NCBI RefSeq assembly: GCF_004664715.2
Contig: NC_051063.1
Span: 145,355,319-145,419,318, forward strand
Source of the DNA: Peromyscus leucopus
Taxonomy: Eukaryota; Chordata; Mammalia; Rodentia; Cricetidae
Reading direction: 5' to 3'
DNA length: 64,000 nucleotides
Part shown: positions 32,356 through 43,170 of the stretch, piece after piece
Layout of the letters: each line of letters starts with the position of its first letter
Position numbering within the stretch: the first letter of the stretch is position 1
The notes under the pieces: generated by a model
Databases searched by the model: none
What the model was told of the DNA's origin: nothing
What the model saw: only the letters and a program-made list of their open reading frames with translations
Made by a program: the position numbers and the translations under genes

Positions 32356-32424
32356 ATTTATCAGAAGAAATTTTAAAGGCAGAAATACATTTGCTTCAGA
32401 AAGAAGCAAAGAAAGGAAGGAAAA

Positions 32425-32740
32425 GAGACTGGGGAGACGGCTCAGAGAGCAAAAGGTTTGCAGAGCAGGTGTGAGGACCTGAGTTCAAATCCCGAGAATC
32501 CATGTAAAGTCGACGGGGTAGTGCGCATTTGTAATCCCAGAGCTCCTACAGTGAGGCAGGAGGCGGAGACAGGAGAGTCCCTGGGGAAGCTCATGGACCA
32601 GTTAACCTGGTGTATGCAGCAGCAAAATACAAGAGACCTCATTCCACACAGGCTGGAAGGTGACACTGTAAGCCGGAGGTCTGAGGCTGACTGACTGGAG
32701 GGAACTAAACCTAGACTGTCAGCCATCCGCCGTGACAAGG
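32425..32740 (+). mobile_element. Long B2-headed SINE
   Basis: 'AGACTGGGGAGACGGCTCAGAG' head, 'GAGTTCAAATCCCGAGAATCCATG' B box, 'TTGTAATCCCAGAGCTCC' and the internal 'GGAGGCGGAGACAGGAG'. Terminal CA tail absent. Confidence 0.8.
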
Positions 32741-32904
32741 CAGGATGGGAAGACGTGCAAAAAGATGTACTTTAATACTTTAAAGAGTCATATTGGTAGT
32801 CAGTTTCTATGTTAGTGTTTTTATTGTGTGTGCTATGGGATCAAACAAATCAATAATTGGGGAAAGTCTTTATGACACCATTCTTTTTCTTTAAAAACTG
32901 TATT
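32741..32904. other. Unique sequence
   Basis: Short AT-rich spacer. Confidence 0.4.
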
Positions 32905-33055
32905 AGCACCAAGTGGTGGTGCACATCTTTAATCCCAGCACTCTGGAGGCAGAGACAGGTGGATCTCTGAGTTCGAAGCCAGCTTGGTCTACAGAGCGAG
33001 TTCCAGGACATCCAGGGCTACACAGAGAAACCCTGTCTTGAAAACCTAAAAGGAA
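32905..33055 (+). mobile_element. B1 SINE
   Basis: 'AGTGGTGGTGCACATCTTTAATCC' to 'GGCTACACAGAGAAACCCTGTCTTG'. Possible imperfect duplication TATTAGCA/TACTAGCA. Confidence 0.93.
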
Positions 33056-33074
33056 AAAGTTACTAGCATATATT

Positions 33075-33400
33075 AATACAGTGTATGCTAATATATAATA
33101 TAAAATAATTGGTTTCGTTATGACATTTTCATATATGCATGTAATATACTTTGACCACATCACCCCTCTGTTTTCCACTCGTGGTCCCTCTTACCCCCCA
33201 CTCTTCCCCTCTCTTTCACTAACAGTCATGCCTTCACGTCTTTTTAAAAAACATAAATTCCACACATGAGGGAAAACACGGATTTGCCTTTCTGAGTCTG
33301 GCTTATTTTGTTTATCATGATGGTCTCTATTCTTACAAACGACATAATTTCTTTTTTTATTTGCTGAGTAAAATTCCATTATATAGTATAAGCCACACTT
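33075..33400 (-). mobile_element. L1 3'-end fragment, antisense (part 1)
   Basis: 'CTGAGTCTGGCTTATTTTGTTTATCATGATGG' and 'ACGACATAATTTCTTTTTTTATTTGCTGAGTAAAATTCCATTATA' are the complement of the L1 3' region. Continues at 33640 after a B3 insertion. Confidence 0.8.
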
Positions 33401-33412
33401 TTTAAAGTTTTA

Positions 33413-33457
<45 letters not shown>

Positions 33458-33616
33458 ATGGCATCTGTGCAGTATCCCAAGGAGGCCCCCATTGGATCCC
33501 CTAGAGCTGAAGGTAAAGGTAGTTGTGAGCCATCCGACATGGGTGCTGGGAACTGAACTCAGGTCCTCTAAATGAGCCGCAAGGGCCTTGGACCACTGAG
33601 CCATCTCTCCAGCTGC
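33401..33616 (-). mobile_element. B3-type SINE with (TG)20 array, antisense, within L1
   Basis: The tail side carries TG units at 33415-33455, then 'GCTGGGAACTGAACTCAGGTCCTC' and 'CACTGAGCCATCTCTCCAGC'. Confidence 0.88.
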
Positions 33617-33639
33617 CCTGGTGTCCACGTTCTCTTTTC

Positions 33640-34090
33640 TGTTCACCTGTTGGTAGGCACTTGAACTGATTCCTTAGATCGGCTCTTATGAACAGTGCCA
33701 ATCTGATGAACCATAGAATGCTGACTTAGATTCCTTCGAGCGGCGTAGCAGGATAGCATCACCCTATTCTTAGGTTTCTGAGAAGTAGTCCTGCTGATCT
33801 CCATTCCCACTAGCAGAGGATGAGCCCCTCCCTTCCCCTCCTCAGAACTGGTGGTTTATTCCTGACGGCAGTCATTCTGACCAGAGTGTGATGGGATCTT
33901 AGAGTAGATGATTTGTGTCTCCCTGTTGGCTAAAGATGCTGAGCATCTTTTCATTTATTTATTAGATATTTGTACTTCTTTTGAGACCTCTCTGGCAAGT
34001 TCACTTGCCTGTTTACTGGTTGGGCTATTTGTTCTATTGGTGTTACTTTTTTTTTTTTTTTTTAGTTCTTTATGTCTTATACTCTTGAAA
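33640..34090 (-). mobile_element. L1 fragment, antisense (part 2)
   Basis: 'CAGTCATTCTGACCAGAGTGTGATGGGATCTTAGAG' and 'GGCTAAAGATGCTGAGCATCTTTTCATTT' are reverse-strand L1 3' sequence. Contains a T16 run at about 34050-34065. Confidence 0.8.
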
Positions 34091-34189
34091 ATCAAAATTC
34101 ATGACATAGAGGGAAAGAAGTAAATAAAATCTTGATAATTTTGAATTAGATCAGAAGTATCAACACTGACTCATCTGTTTTATTTTTAG

Positions 34190-34258
34190 ATATATTTGTG
34201 TATACATAGACAAATATATTTATATATATAGGTACACACACACACACACACACACACC
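34190..34258. repeat. (TA)n/(CA)14 microsatellite
   Basis: ATAT-rich leader, then a CA array at 34231-34258. Confidence 0.9.
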
Positions 34259-35253
34259 TGTATTTGTGACCCAGTAGGTTGAAATTAGAAGAACTCTGGG
34301 GAAGCGAGTGTATTTAGCTCCTCTACTGGAGAAGTGAGTGTGTCCCTACTGCTGAGACTATGTAGCCACAAGGATTATGTATCCAAGCACCAACTCCCTC
34401 TCAGAAGAGCCAGAACTTTTTCAATAAGTAAGTGACTTCAGGACTGGTTCAAGAAATAGAAAAGATAAGCATAGAACGTCTTGTCCTAGCAAGAAGCAAT
34501 GACCCTTCAGAAGGTTCTCCGAAGCTGCAGAGGAAAACAAAGCAATCAATAGTCTGTGCAGCTGTGAAGCCTCCACACCACAGTGCTGACAGACATGGCC
34601 AGGTACACCCAAAGTGCAGCAGCGGTACAAAATCTCAGGGATAATCAATAACTACCTGAGAGGACTGAAGACCCACACAACAGTTTAAACTTCATGCCTG
34701 GTGTTGTAAACCTAACTAACTACCGCAGGTAAATATAGCTCTCACAGCTCACCAAACCACTTCCTTTTGTATCAGCTGGAGACCATCACTGAAACGAACA
34801 ACTGGTCAAAATGCAGAGAGCACCTGACTGGGAGGTGCCCATCTCCAGTTGATACATCCACGACACAACACTATGCTGCATCAAAGACTCGGGGAACATC
34901 GAAGGAGATGGGGGTGGAAGGATGGAAAGATGTAGGAGCCAGAGGACCAGAATGTCTTCTGTGAGACAGTGTCTCTGTGCATGACAGGGAAACTGTGCCC
35001 ATGAAATAGCAACAATACGGTATCTAAGCTAGACCTGCACAGTGACACCACCAGTTGACAGGCCAATGGGATGGAGATCTCATAAGGCTCCACCCCTAGA
35101 TGAAGGGCTACAGACAATTAAAGACTGCAAAGAGAAGGAGAATCATTCTCCAGGGGCCATCCTCCTGACAGGTTACACAATCCAAAGCGGTCAGCCCTAA
35201 ATACACATACATATGTACGCATATACATGCATGTGTTTACTTCTGTTTGTGAT
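34259..35253. other. Unique sequence
   Basis: No gene or repeat recognised. Confidence 0.4.
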
Positions 35254-35263
35254 AAGAATTTAA

Positions 35264-35424
35264 GCTGGGCGGTGGTGGCGGCCCACGCCTTTAATCCCAG
35301 CACTCGGGAGGCAGAGACAGGCGGATCTCTGTGAGTTCGAGGCCAACCTGATCTACAAAGCGAATTCCAGGAAAGGCACAAAGCTACACAGAGAAACCCT
35401 GTCTCGCAAAACCAAAAAAAAAAA
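35264..35424 (+). mobile_element. B1 SINE with target duplication
   Basis: Full length with 'AGGAAAGGCACAAAGCTACACAG'. AAGAATTTAA at 35254-35263 and AAGAATTGAA at 35425-35434 form a 10-bp duplication with one mismatch. Confidence 0.94.
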
Positions 35425-35682
35425 AAGAATTGAAGAAGAAGAGGTCATGAGTTTGAGAGCGAGTGAGGGAGCCATGGAGGAGTTAAAGGGGGTGGGGTGG
35501 GGTAGAAGTGATATAAAATACAGTATTCATCTATGAAATTGTAAAAAATGAAAAATGTAAAAGCAATAAAGGCAAAGGAAGCTGCTGAAGACCTCACCTT
35601 CATGTCAAAGGGACCCAGGAACCAACCTGAGAGGACATCACTGCCCAAGGTGGGACAAAGTGAGCTGTACTAGACAATGCTG

Positions 35683-35785
35683 GATCAGGTGTGGTGGCAC
35701 ACACTTTGACCCCAACAATCTTGAGGCAGAGGCAAGTGAAACTCTGTGGTTTCCAGGCCAGCCTAGTCTGTCCCCCCCAAAAATG
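35683..35785 (+). mobile_element. B1 SINE, old, partial
   Basis: 'CAGGTGTGGTGGCACACACTTTGAC' to 'CCAGGCCAGCCTAGTCTG'. Confidence 0.8.
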
Positions 35786-35834
35786 TTTAAATTCAAGAGT
35801 TCATTATAACATTAAAAAACATAAAAATAAAGGT

Positions 35835-35940
35835 GCTAACTGTCAAGTTCAATAACCTGAGTTTGCCTCCCGGGACCCACACGATGGAAGGACACTGCCA
35901 CACAAATGCCATGGCATCTATGTGGCCTCCCCACAAAAAA
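35835..35940 (+). mobile_element. B2/B3A-type SINE fragment
   Basis: 'GAGTTTGCCTCCCGGGACCCACACGATGGAAGGA' and a short A tail. The head is weak. Confidence 0.6.
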
Positions 35941-36579
35941 TACTAGAACTAAAACTAAACCAAGCAAACAAATAAACAAACTGAGAGCTGGTGAAAAGGA
36001 TTTCAAAATGTATCCATGTATTGTCACGTAGTGAGTTTCATGTACTACAATGGGAGACCCTGACACTGGTCCTGATCCCTAACGCTGTCCTTTTATGTGA
36101 GTGTTGAGGATTTTGATAAATAAACAAATGAACATGATCAAGGCCAAGTGTTACAGGAATTGGAGCAACTAGAAGCAGGAAGTAACTCCGGTCAGCCGCT
36201 GGTGGCTTCTAAGAGATTTGAGCATAAGGCTACGCTGTCACTGGTGCAAGAATGCTCGCTGAGACGTTATTTCTAGCTGCGTCCAAGTGTAGATGATCCA
36301 ATTGTCCTGCGGAAGAGCAGGCAGACAGACTGTGGTGTGTACCCTCGTGTGAGATTGGAATAAGACTGTAAAGGATGAAATTTGGACAAACGCAAACCTG
36401 AATTCGTCTTAAAGACATCGGAGGAGGCAGGCACTAAGGATGCGGGATTCTACGGATATGGGCAGACCTAAATGAACTCTGTGTGCTAGATCCACACAAC
36501 TCCTCTGCGACTCCAAATCAGCGGTGATTACTGCCACAGCTTTGTGACTGGAGATTTTGTGGCTCAGGAAAGGTTTTCC
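35941..36579. other. Unique sequence
   Basis: Nothing recognised. Confidence 0.4.
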
Positions 36580-36680
36580 TTTTTTCCTTTTCCTTCCTTC
36601 TCTTCCTTCTCCCTTCCTTCCCTCCCTCATCCCTCCCTCATCCCTCCCTCCCTTCTTTCCTTTTCCTTTTTTCCTTTCTT
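36580..36680. repeat. CT-rich tract (TTCC/TCCC)n
   Basis: Pyrimidine-only stretch of irregular TTCC and CTCC units next to the tail of an antisense SINE. Confidence 0.88.
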
Positions 36681-36915
36681 GTTTATGGCACATGTTCGTG
36701 AGTGTGCAGATGTATGTCTGCATGTGGAGCAGGACATAGGTGTACGCCTGTGTCGCTTTCCACAGCGTCTCTCACTGAACACATTATTTTGGCTAGGCTG
36801 ACTGGCCAGTCAGCTTTTGGGATCCACTGGTCCAGATCCCCAATGCTGGCTTTTACATGAGTGTTGAGGATCTGAACTCAGGCGCTCATGTCCACAGAGA
36901 TACTTCCCCGGCCTC
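36681..36915 (-). mobile_element. Long B2-headed SINE, antisense
   Basis: 'TTTGGCTAGGCTGACTGGCCAGTCAGC', 'AATGCTGGCTTTTACATGAGTG' and 'GATCTGAACTCAGGCGCTCATG' appear in antisense order. Confidence 0.75.
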
Positions 36916-36985
36916 AGGAAACATTTTCTATCTTGATTTGGGGCCTGGTTATATGGATGATGCAGAGATTAAAAATCAATGACCT

Positions 36986-37132
36986 GGGCTGGAGAGATGG
37001 CTCAGCAGTTAAGAGCACTGGCTGCTCTTCCAGAGGTCCTGAGTTCAATTCCCAGCAACCACATGGTGGCTCAAAACCATCTGTAATGAGATCTGGCACA
37101 TAATAAATAAATAAATCTTAAAAAAAAAAAGG
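36986..37132 (+). mobile_element. B2 SINE, young, internally deleted
   Basis: Consensus-like head 'GGGCTGGAGAGATGGCTCAG' and B box 'GAGTTCAATTCCC'. It jumps from 'GAGATCTGG' to 'CACATAATAAATAAATAAATC', lacking roughly 50 bases usual in B2. A 10-bp duplication TCAATGACCT lies at 36976-36985 and 37133-37142. Confidence 0.95.
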
Positions 37133-37142
37133 TCAATGACCT

Positions 37143-37515
37143 GAACACCCAAGACCTGCATATTTTAATGATACTGAAATATTTATTTCATCCAGAACAT
37201 GATGATAAACTCTACCAGCCATCTTCACTGAAGTATTCAATTCAAACTTTAAAACATTTCAGTTAAACGCAAGGGTAAGTGTTTAAAAATGTTTACTAAG
37301 ATTCTTGATGCAAAAGACCAAAATTCTAATGTCATTTACTCCTTAGCAGAAATAAAAATAAACTTAAAAAATTTTTAAATTTAAAAAATGTTTAAAGTAA
37401 AAAAATTAAGGTGAACTAAAGCACTTTCATTCACCAGCAAACATGGAAGCCAGCGCAATATGAATGTGGGGCATTGGCTGACCAGGTGAAAGGTCAGAGG
37501 GGTTTTAGACATGTA
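37143..37515. other. Unique AT-rich sequence
   Basis: Nothing recognised. Confidence 0.4.
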
Positions 37516-38223
37516 TTAGTTTATATTCTCTATTAAATTTTGTTTTAATGGCGAAAAAAAAAAAAAAAAACAGGAAGAAAACGGTTGTTTGTAAGCTAAA
37601 AGATAGAGCTGAGAAGACAGATTGTCAAAATCACATGGCATTATTAAAAATGGTATGTGAGGGAAAACAATGTCACTGTAACCACAGCAGGGATGGACTC
37701 TTCTGACCGCAATTTTGAGACAGTCTGAGGCTGATGTTCTGAGAAAGCCCCGCAGATGAAGGCGGCTCAGTGCAATGTTCAGATGCAAAATATCACCTGG
37801 GGGAAAGGGAAGCCAACAGAACAGAACGTGCCGGAAGCCATCACTGTGGTTCAGATTACAACAGCAAAGTATTCCACGGTAGGCGCACGCTCGTGTGACG
37901 GTACAACGCCAGGCGGTGATCTTGGGGAGCAGGTGGTGTCCTTTGACAAAAAGAAAATGCTGCAGATTGCCCGACATTTCCCCGGACGGCAAGTGGCTTT
38001 CATTAGCACAGGGACACAACAGGTGGGATTCAAGAAAGGAACGGATGTCGACTGAACCTTCAAATAAAGGTGTTGCTTTGAATAATGAGTTAGAAGTGAA
38101 CTGCCTCAGAAAGAAATGCTGCGCAGAGATAATGTGGGGACAGATGTTGTCAACATGTTGCACTTTTGATTTTCTTACTAAAAAGCGCATGGCCAAAATC
38201 CAACTCTTTACAAACAGGTACAT
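37516..38223 (-). other. Unassigned 235-codon open frame with opposing open frames
   Basis: The minus frame is open for 235 codons, and plus frames at 37756-38055 (99 codons) and 37895-38230 (111 codons) overlap it. The segment at 37870-38050 has more CpG than its flanks. I recognise no domain: the minus product is Cys/His/Phe-rich without a regular zinc-finger spacing, and its end is a poly-Phe run from an A17 tract. Could be chance, an old processed gene copy, or exonic noncoding sequence. Confidence 0.2.
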
Positions 38224-38310
38224 TTTTTAAAATTAGGAACAAAATTGCATTCTTCCAAACCAAGTAGGCAATTGAGTTTTGAACTCAGCTATTAATGGTA
38301 CGAGCCCATA

Positions 38311-38610
38311 GGCTGGGAGAGATGGCTCGGTCAGTAGCATGCTTGCTGAACAAGCATGAGACCCTGAGTTCAGATTACCAGCACCCACCTAGAAAGCTGG
38401 GTACACTGCCTTGAGGGTCTGTAACCCCAGCCTTGGGGAGGCAAGATGGGGAGAGCTCTGAGACCGCTGGTCACCTAGTCCAGCTGAATAAGTAGGCTCT
38501 GGTACAACGGGAGACCCTGAGTCAGAAAAATAAGATGGAGGACAAAGAGGAAGACACCAGGCATTCAATTCTTTCTCCACATACATGCACATTCACACAC
38601 AAATGTGCGT
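38311..38610 (+). mobile_element. Long B2-headed SINE
   Basis: 'GGCTGGGAGAGATGGCTCGGTCAG' head, 'GAGTTCAGATTACCAGCACCCACC', 'GGTCTGTAACCCCAGCCTTGGGG' and a CA-rich end. Confidence 0.82.
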
Positions 38611-38934
38611 GCATGAACACATCCACCCACATGCCCCACCCACACAAAAGGTGTGAGCCAGTGTCTGTATGAACCAGTGAGTGTGTGAGAACTTGCATTA
38701 TTGCTAAATGGGTACATAATTTCAATTTTACAAGAAAATGGTTCAGGGGATTGGTTATACCACACTGTGGATGTCCTTAATGCCACTGAACATTCCAGTG
38801 GGAAGTGGTTAAGAGGGTAAATTTGATGTTATATAGATTCTACAATTAAAGCAATACAAAGTGCCAATACTTTAAAAACCAATTTCAATAATAGCTGATT
38901 GATATCAAAGGAGGAGAATTACTACCTACATCTT
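38611..38934. other. Unique sequence
   Basis: Nothing recognised. Confidence 0.4.
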
Positions 38935-39236
38935 TATTTTTGTTTTTTAAATTATTTTATGAAGAATTAGGCTTCATCAAGGCATTTTCTAGCAAACTGT
39001 TTTGTTAGTTTCTCTCTCCTGCCTCTTCTTCATCCTCTTGTCTGTCTGTCTGTCCCTCCCTCCCTTCCTCCCTTCCTGTGTCCTCTCACTCCCTTCTATT
39101 TTCATGATGTGACCTTTCGTCTCCCCCATCTCCCTCATATCTCTCATCCCCCTTCTCCTGGTCACTTCTATCTAGTTTTATTTCATAGCCTCTACCCACA
39201 TTCTCAATGCCTTATGTGCATTAGAAGTTAGGAGTT
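38935..39236 (-). mobile_element. L1 fragment, antisense (part 1 of 4)
   Basis: T-rich left edge (complement of the L1 tail) followed by CT-rich L1 3' UTR-like sequence. Interrupted by the B1 at 39237. Confidence 0.65.
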
Positions 39237-39440
39237 GCCGGGTGGTGGTGGCAAAGGCCTTTAATCCTGGCATTTGGGAGGCAGAGCCAGGCGGATCTCT
39301 GTGAGTTCGAGGCCAGCCTGGTCTACAGAGCAAAATCCAGGACAAGCTCCAAAACTACACAGAGAAACCCTGCCTTGAAGAAACAAACAAACAAACAAAA
39401 AAGAAAAGAAAAAGAAAACAAGGAAAAAAGGAAGAGAGAG
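39237..39440 (+). mobile_element. B1 SINE inserted in L1
   Basis: Near-consensus B1 with a long (CAAA)n/(GAAA)n tail. Perfect 14-bp duplication AGAAGTTAGGAGTT at 39223-39236 and 39441-39454. Confidence 0.96.
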
Positions 39441-39454
39441 AGAAGTTAGGAGTT

Positions 39455-39715
39455 ATAAATGAGAGACCATTCCATATGTGTCTTTACGAGACCGGGACAC
39501 CTCACTTAATACACTACTGTCCAATTATATCCACTGTCCTGAAATTTTCATTTTTCTTTACAAAAGAGTGAAACGAACTGTGTTTACAGGCCACACTCAC
39601 TGTCCCCAGCTGGTGGACATCGAGGCTGGTCCTATTTCCTTGTGGCAAGTGTCCCTGAGAGGAGTCCCTTGGGTGAGTTCCCAGGAATGGTACAGATAGG
39701 TCGTAAGACACAAGT
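39455..39715 (-). mobile_element. L1 fragment, antisense (part 2)
   Basis: 'CATTTTTCTTTACAAAAGAGTG', 'GGTGGACATCGAGGCTGGTCC' and 'CAGGAATGGTACAGATAGGTCG' follow the reverse complement of L1 3' sequence. Confidence 0.75.
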
Positions 39716-39717
39716 TT

Positions 39718-39873
39718 GTTTGTTTCGGTGTTTTTGAGGCAGGGTGTCACTGTGTAGCCTTAGCTGTCCTGGAACACACTATGAAGACCAGACTGACCTG
39801 GAACTCATAGAGATCTGTCTGTTTCTGGCTCCCAAGTGCTGGAATTAAAGGTGCGAACCACCATGTCCAGCCA
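39718..39873 (-). mobile_element. B1 SINE, antisense, within L1
   Basis: 'TTTTTGAGGCAGGGTGTCACTGTG' to 'GAACCACCATGTCCAGCC'. Confidence 0.9.
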
Positions 39874-40047
39874 AGTAGTTGATATTTTGAGAAATAGCCA
39901 TACTGGCTTCCATAATGGTTGTGCTAGCGTATGCTGCCCCCAGTGATAAGAAAAGGTTCCCTTTGCCCACATCCTTGCCAGCAATTGCTGTCTTGGCTTT
40001 CCTGATCATAGCCATTCTGACGAGGGTGAAATGGAATCTCAAAGTGG
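39874..40047 (-). mobile_element. L1 fragment, antisense (part 3)
   Basis: 'TGAGAAATAGCCATACTGGC', 'CCCACATCCTTGCCAGCAATTGCTGTC' and 'AGCCATTCTGACGAGGGTGAAATGGAATCTCA'. Confidence 0.85.
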
Positions 40048-40170
40048 CGTTTGTTTGGTGCCTATCTTGGAACTCACTCTGTAGACCAGGCTGGCCTTGA
40101 GCTCACAGAGATCCGCCTGCCTCTGCCTCCTGAGTGCTGGGAATAAAGGTGTGGGCCACCATGCCAGGCA
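40048..40170 (-). mobile_element. B1 SINE, antisense, lacking its 3' end, within L1
   Basis: It begins at 'TTGGTGCCTATCTTGGAACTC' and ends 'GTGGGCCACCATGCCAGGCA'; the A-tail and last ~30 bases of B1 are absent. Confidence 0.88.
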
Positions 40171-41085
40171 TGTTTCAGGTTTTAAATTAAAGACTTCGGC
40201 CCATTTTAAATGGATTTTTGTCAGGATGGGGATGTGGAGCTAAGTTCACTCTTGTGCAGGGAGGATATCCTATTTTGCCGCCAGTGCTTGTGGAAGAGAC
40301 AGTTTTTCAAGCACATGTTCTTCATCCCTTTGTCAAAAGGTAGGTGCCCATAGCTGTGTGGGTTTGTTTCTTGTTCTCTGTCTTATTCCATCAGTCTCCG
40401 TGTCTGGTTTGTGCCCGCACAACACTATTTTGATTGCTGTGGCTCCGTAGTATAATCTGAGGTCAAGTATTGTCACACCTCCAGGCATGTTCTTTCTGCT
40501 TAGGATTGTGTTTCATATACATTTTCCAATTGTGTTTTTTTTTCTAGCTCTGAGAAGAATATCATTGGAATTTTGATGAGAATTACAAAAAATCGGAGGA
40601 TTATTATTGGTCATGCTGCCATTTCCGCAATACCAATTCTGCCAATCCAGGAGCATCATCTGGAGTCCTCTTTAACTCCTTTCCCAGGGTCCTGACAGTT
40701 TTTGTTATGCAGATCTTTCCCATTCCTGAGGTTTACTCTTTGGTACTTTACATTTGAGAGGATTGTGAATGGGATACTTTCTCACTAATCCCATCCTTAG
40801 CAAACTCCTTACTGGTATATATGAAACAACCGGCTTGTGTCTTAATTTGTATCCTGCCACTTTGCTGAAAGCATTCATTAAACCTAAGAGTTTTCTGTAG
40901 GGTCTCTTACATATGGAGAATCATGTTGTCTACAATAGAGATAATTTTACGTCTTCCTTCCTATTTTTACCTCTTTTATTTCTCTCCCTTATCTTATTTT
41001 GTTCTGGCTAAGATTTTGAGCACAATTAAGATGGATAATTACTAGCTACTATCTTATTAAGATTTTTTTTTTTTGGTCAGTTAAT
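40171..41085 (-). mobile_element. L1 ORF2-region fragment, antisense (part 4)
   Basis: 'CTATTTTGATTGCTGTGGCTCCGTAGTATAATCTGAGGTCA', 'GCATTCATTAAACCTAAGAG' and similar blocks are the complement of the L1 reverse-transcriptase frame's 3' half. Many substitutions and stops; inactive. With parts 1-3 it is one 5'-truncated L1. Confidence 0.85.
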
Positions 41086-42575
41086 GGATGAGACTGAAAA
41101 ACAAAAACAAATTATAGCCAAGGATGCTTGTCTGCTACTTGGAGTCAGGCACATTTAGAATTATCCTATACAGTCAAGTAGCCATTAACCCAAATACTCA
41201 GGTAAACTAAACTTTACCAGGTCTCCACATTATAGAATTCACAGTCTGGTAAATCCATAAAACAAACCATGAAATACTTTCAACCACATCATTCTAAAAC
41301 ATTATCTAGTGATAAAATGATGGGGAGGGTAACAAATTCAAATTAAATTCGTTTTAACTGGACACATTTCTTATATATTATTCATCTCTTTACAACTGTA
41401 CTTTATGATGGCTGATTGTAGACACAATAATTATGTCACATTAAGTGGACTTTGTCCAGTATGCTTGGGGCTGGAAGTGTTCCAGATCTGAGATCTTCTT
41501 CCGATTTTATAATATTTGAAAATACATAATGAGTATCTTGGGGTTGGGATGAAAGTCGAAACACGGAATTTGTAGACAGGAGTAGATCCAGTGAGGAGCC
41601 ATATTGGCAGGGGTGTGTGAGGGGATGAGGGGAGGGGAACAGAAAGGCCAAGTGTCCCCTGCCTTTCCCCTCCACACCTTCTCAGCAAACACCACCTCCC
41701 TCCATGGCCCAGCTAGCACATTCTCTCAGCTCTCCCCATCTCTCGGCCATCTTAGAATCGCTGCACATGCACGGCCATGAGGTCCTCCTATGACCTGGGC
41801 CCAATCACAGTCCCTCACAGGGGTTTGCTCAGTTCTCAGCAGGGGGAAAGTTCAGTGTGGCCTAGGCAGCATCTCGGCCCCTCGTTCAAGCACCATATAC
41901 CAGGGGTGTGTACCTCTTCCCTGCTCTTAGACACCTGTACCCCCTCCTGCCTCAGACCCGGCCATGCCCACCTTTATCAAATTAGATTAGGCAAGCAGAT
42001 GTGATTGGCAACCACAAAGCCCTAGGGATTTGAAGGATGCTTCTCAGCAGACGGACCACTCCTTCCCACGGCCAAGGGTCTTCAGTAGCTGTGGATAAGA
42101 ACTCGGGGTGTAGGTCAAAGTACTAGTCACAGGCGCTCTCCTACTAGCTCCCTTGAGCAATAAGGGGCAGAGGCTGACGATGAGCATCGTCTCTCACCCA
42201 CCCTGGCACACCTCTGCCGTGTGCTGTCTGTGGCCTCTCAGAACAGCTCCAGTGCCCACAGCACAAAGTTGGCCACTGGCATGCCCTTTAGCAACTCCCT
42301 TCCTGTCAGTTCCCAGTTTCCTCCCTGCCTTCCACTTCCAAGATGGGCTCTCAAACCCAGATTCCATCTCCGGGTCAGTTTTAGAGGTAAACCCAGGTGA
42401 AGACAGATTTCCATGTTGCATAGCCTAGGCTTCATAACACCTGTGCCCACCAGCTGCCTGCCTCTCCAGCACATTCTAAGCTCCCTGATATCAAAGTTGT
42501 CCTTTTCACTAAACTGACAGCTGTCCATCATGCTGCCTGCTAAATGCTCAAGACTGTGTGAGGAATGATAAGATA
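41086..42575. other. Unique sequence
   Basis: No repeat recognised; AT-rich to 41430, then moderate GC. The 97-residue and shorter frames at 42153-42531 show no known domain. Confidence 0.45.
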
Positions 42576-42576
42576 A

Positions 42577-42672
42577 ATGGACGGGTACAGTGGCTGCACA
42601 TCTGGGATCCCATCCCGGGAGTTAGTTACAGGCAAGCCTGGGCAACAGAGCAATAGCTCGATCTTAGGAAAA
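42577..42672 (+). mobile_element. B1/B4-like SINE, diverged
   Basis: 'GGGTACAGTGGCTGCACATCTGGGATCCC' to 'GCCTGGGCAACAGAGCAATAGC'. Confidence 0.6.
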
Positions 42673-42681
42673 GCAAAGCAA

Positions 42682-42990
42682 TGTGTTGGAGAGGTAGCTC
42701 AGACTGTAAGTACTTCCTGCATGAGCAGGGAGGGCCTCAGTGTGATCCCAGAGCCCATGTTTAAAAAAAAAAAAAAAAAAAGCAGCCAGGTGTGATGCAT
42801 GCTGGGAATCCCAGCTCTGGGGAGGCAGGGACAGGTCTACCTGGGGCTGCCTGGCCAGCCAGCCTAGTAAAATCAGTGAGCTCCAGGCTAAGGAAGGACC
42901 CTGTCTTGAAAATCAACCTGAATTGCACTTAAGGACCAGCATCCAAGTTTGACCCTCTTGCCTTGACACACATGTGCAAACCCTAAAAAC
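42682..42990 (+). mobile_element. Long B2-headed SINE
   Basis: 'GTTGGAGAGGTAGCTCAGACTG' head, an internal A18 run, 'GCCAGGTGTGATGCATGCTGGG' and 'GGCCAGCCAGCCTAGTAAAATCAGTGAGCTCCAGG'. The internal A run splits head from body. Confidence 0.8.
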
Positions 42991-42994
42991 AAGG

Positions 42995-43170
42995 AACCAG
43001 TGACTTGGGGCCCGACAATCTGGTTTCATCCTCTTCTTCCTGGTGTGATTGGGGAAACTGACAAGACCTTTCTGAGCACCGATTCCCTCGTGTGAAATGA
43101 AGCTAATAATAATGTTGGCCTCCCAGGACTGTTGTTGATGGATGAAGGAAATGGTGTTGGAGAGAATTAG
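42995..43170 (-). mobile_element. MIR, antisense
   Basis: 'CTGAGCACCGATTCCCTCGTGTGAAATGAAGCTAATAATAATG' and 'CCAGGACTGTTGTTGATGG' are the complement of the MIR core. Confidence 0.7.
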
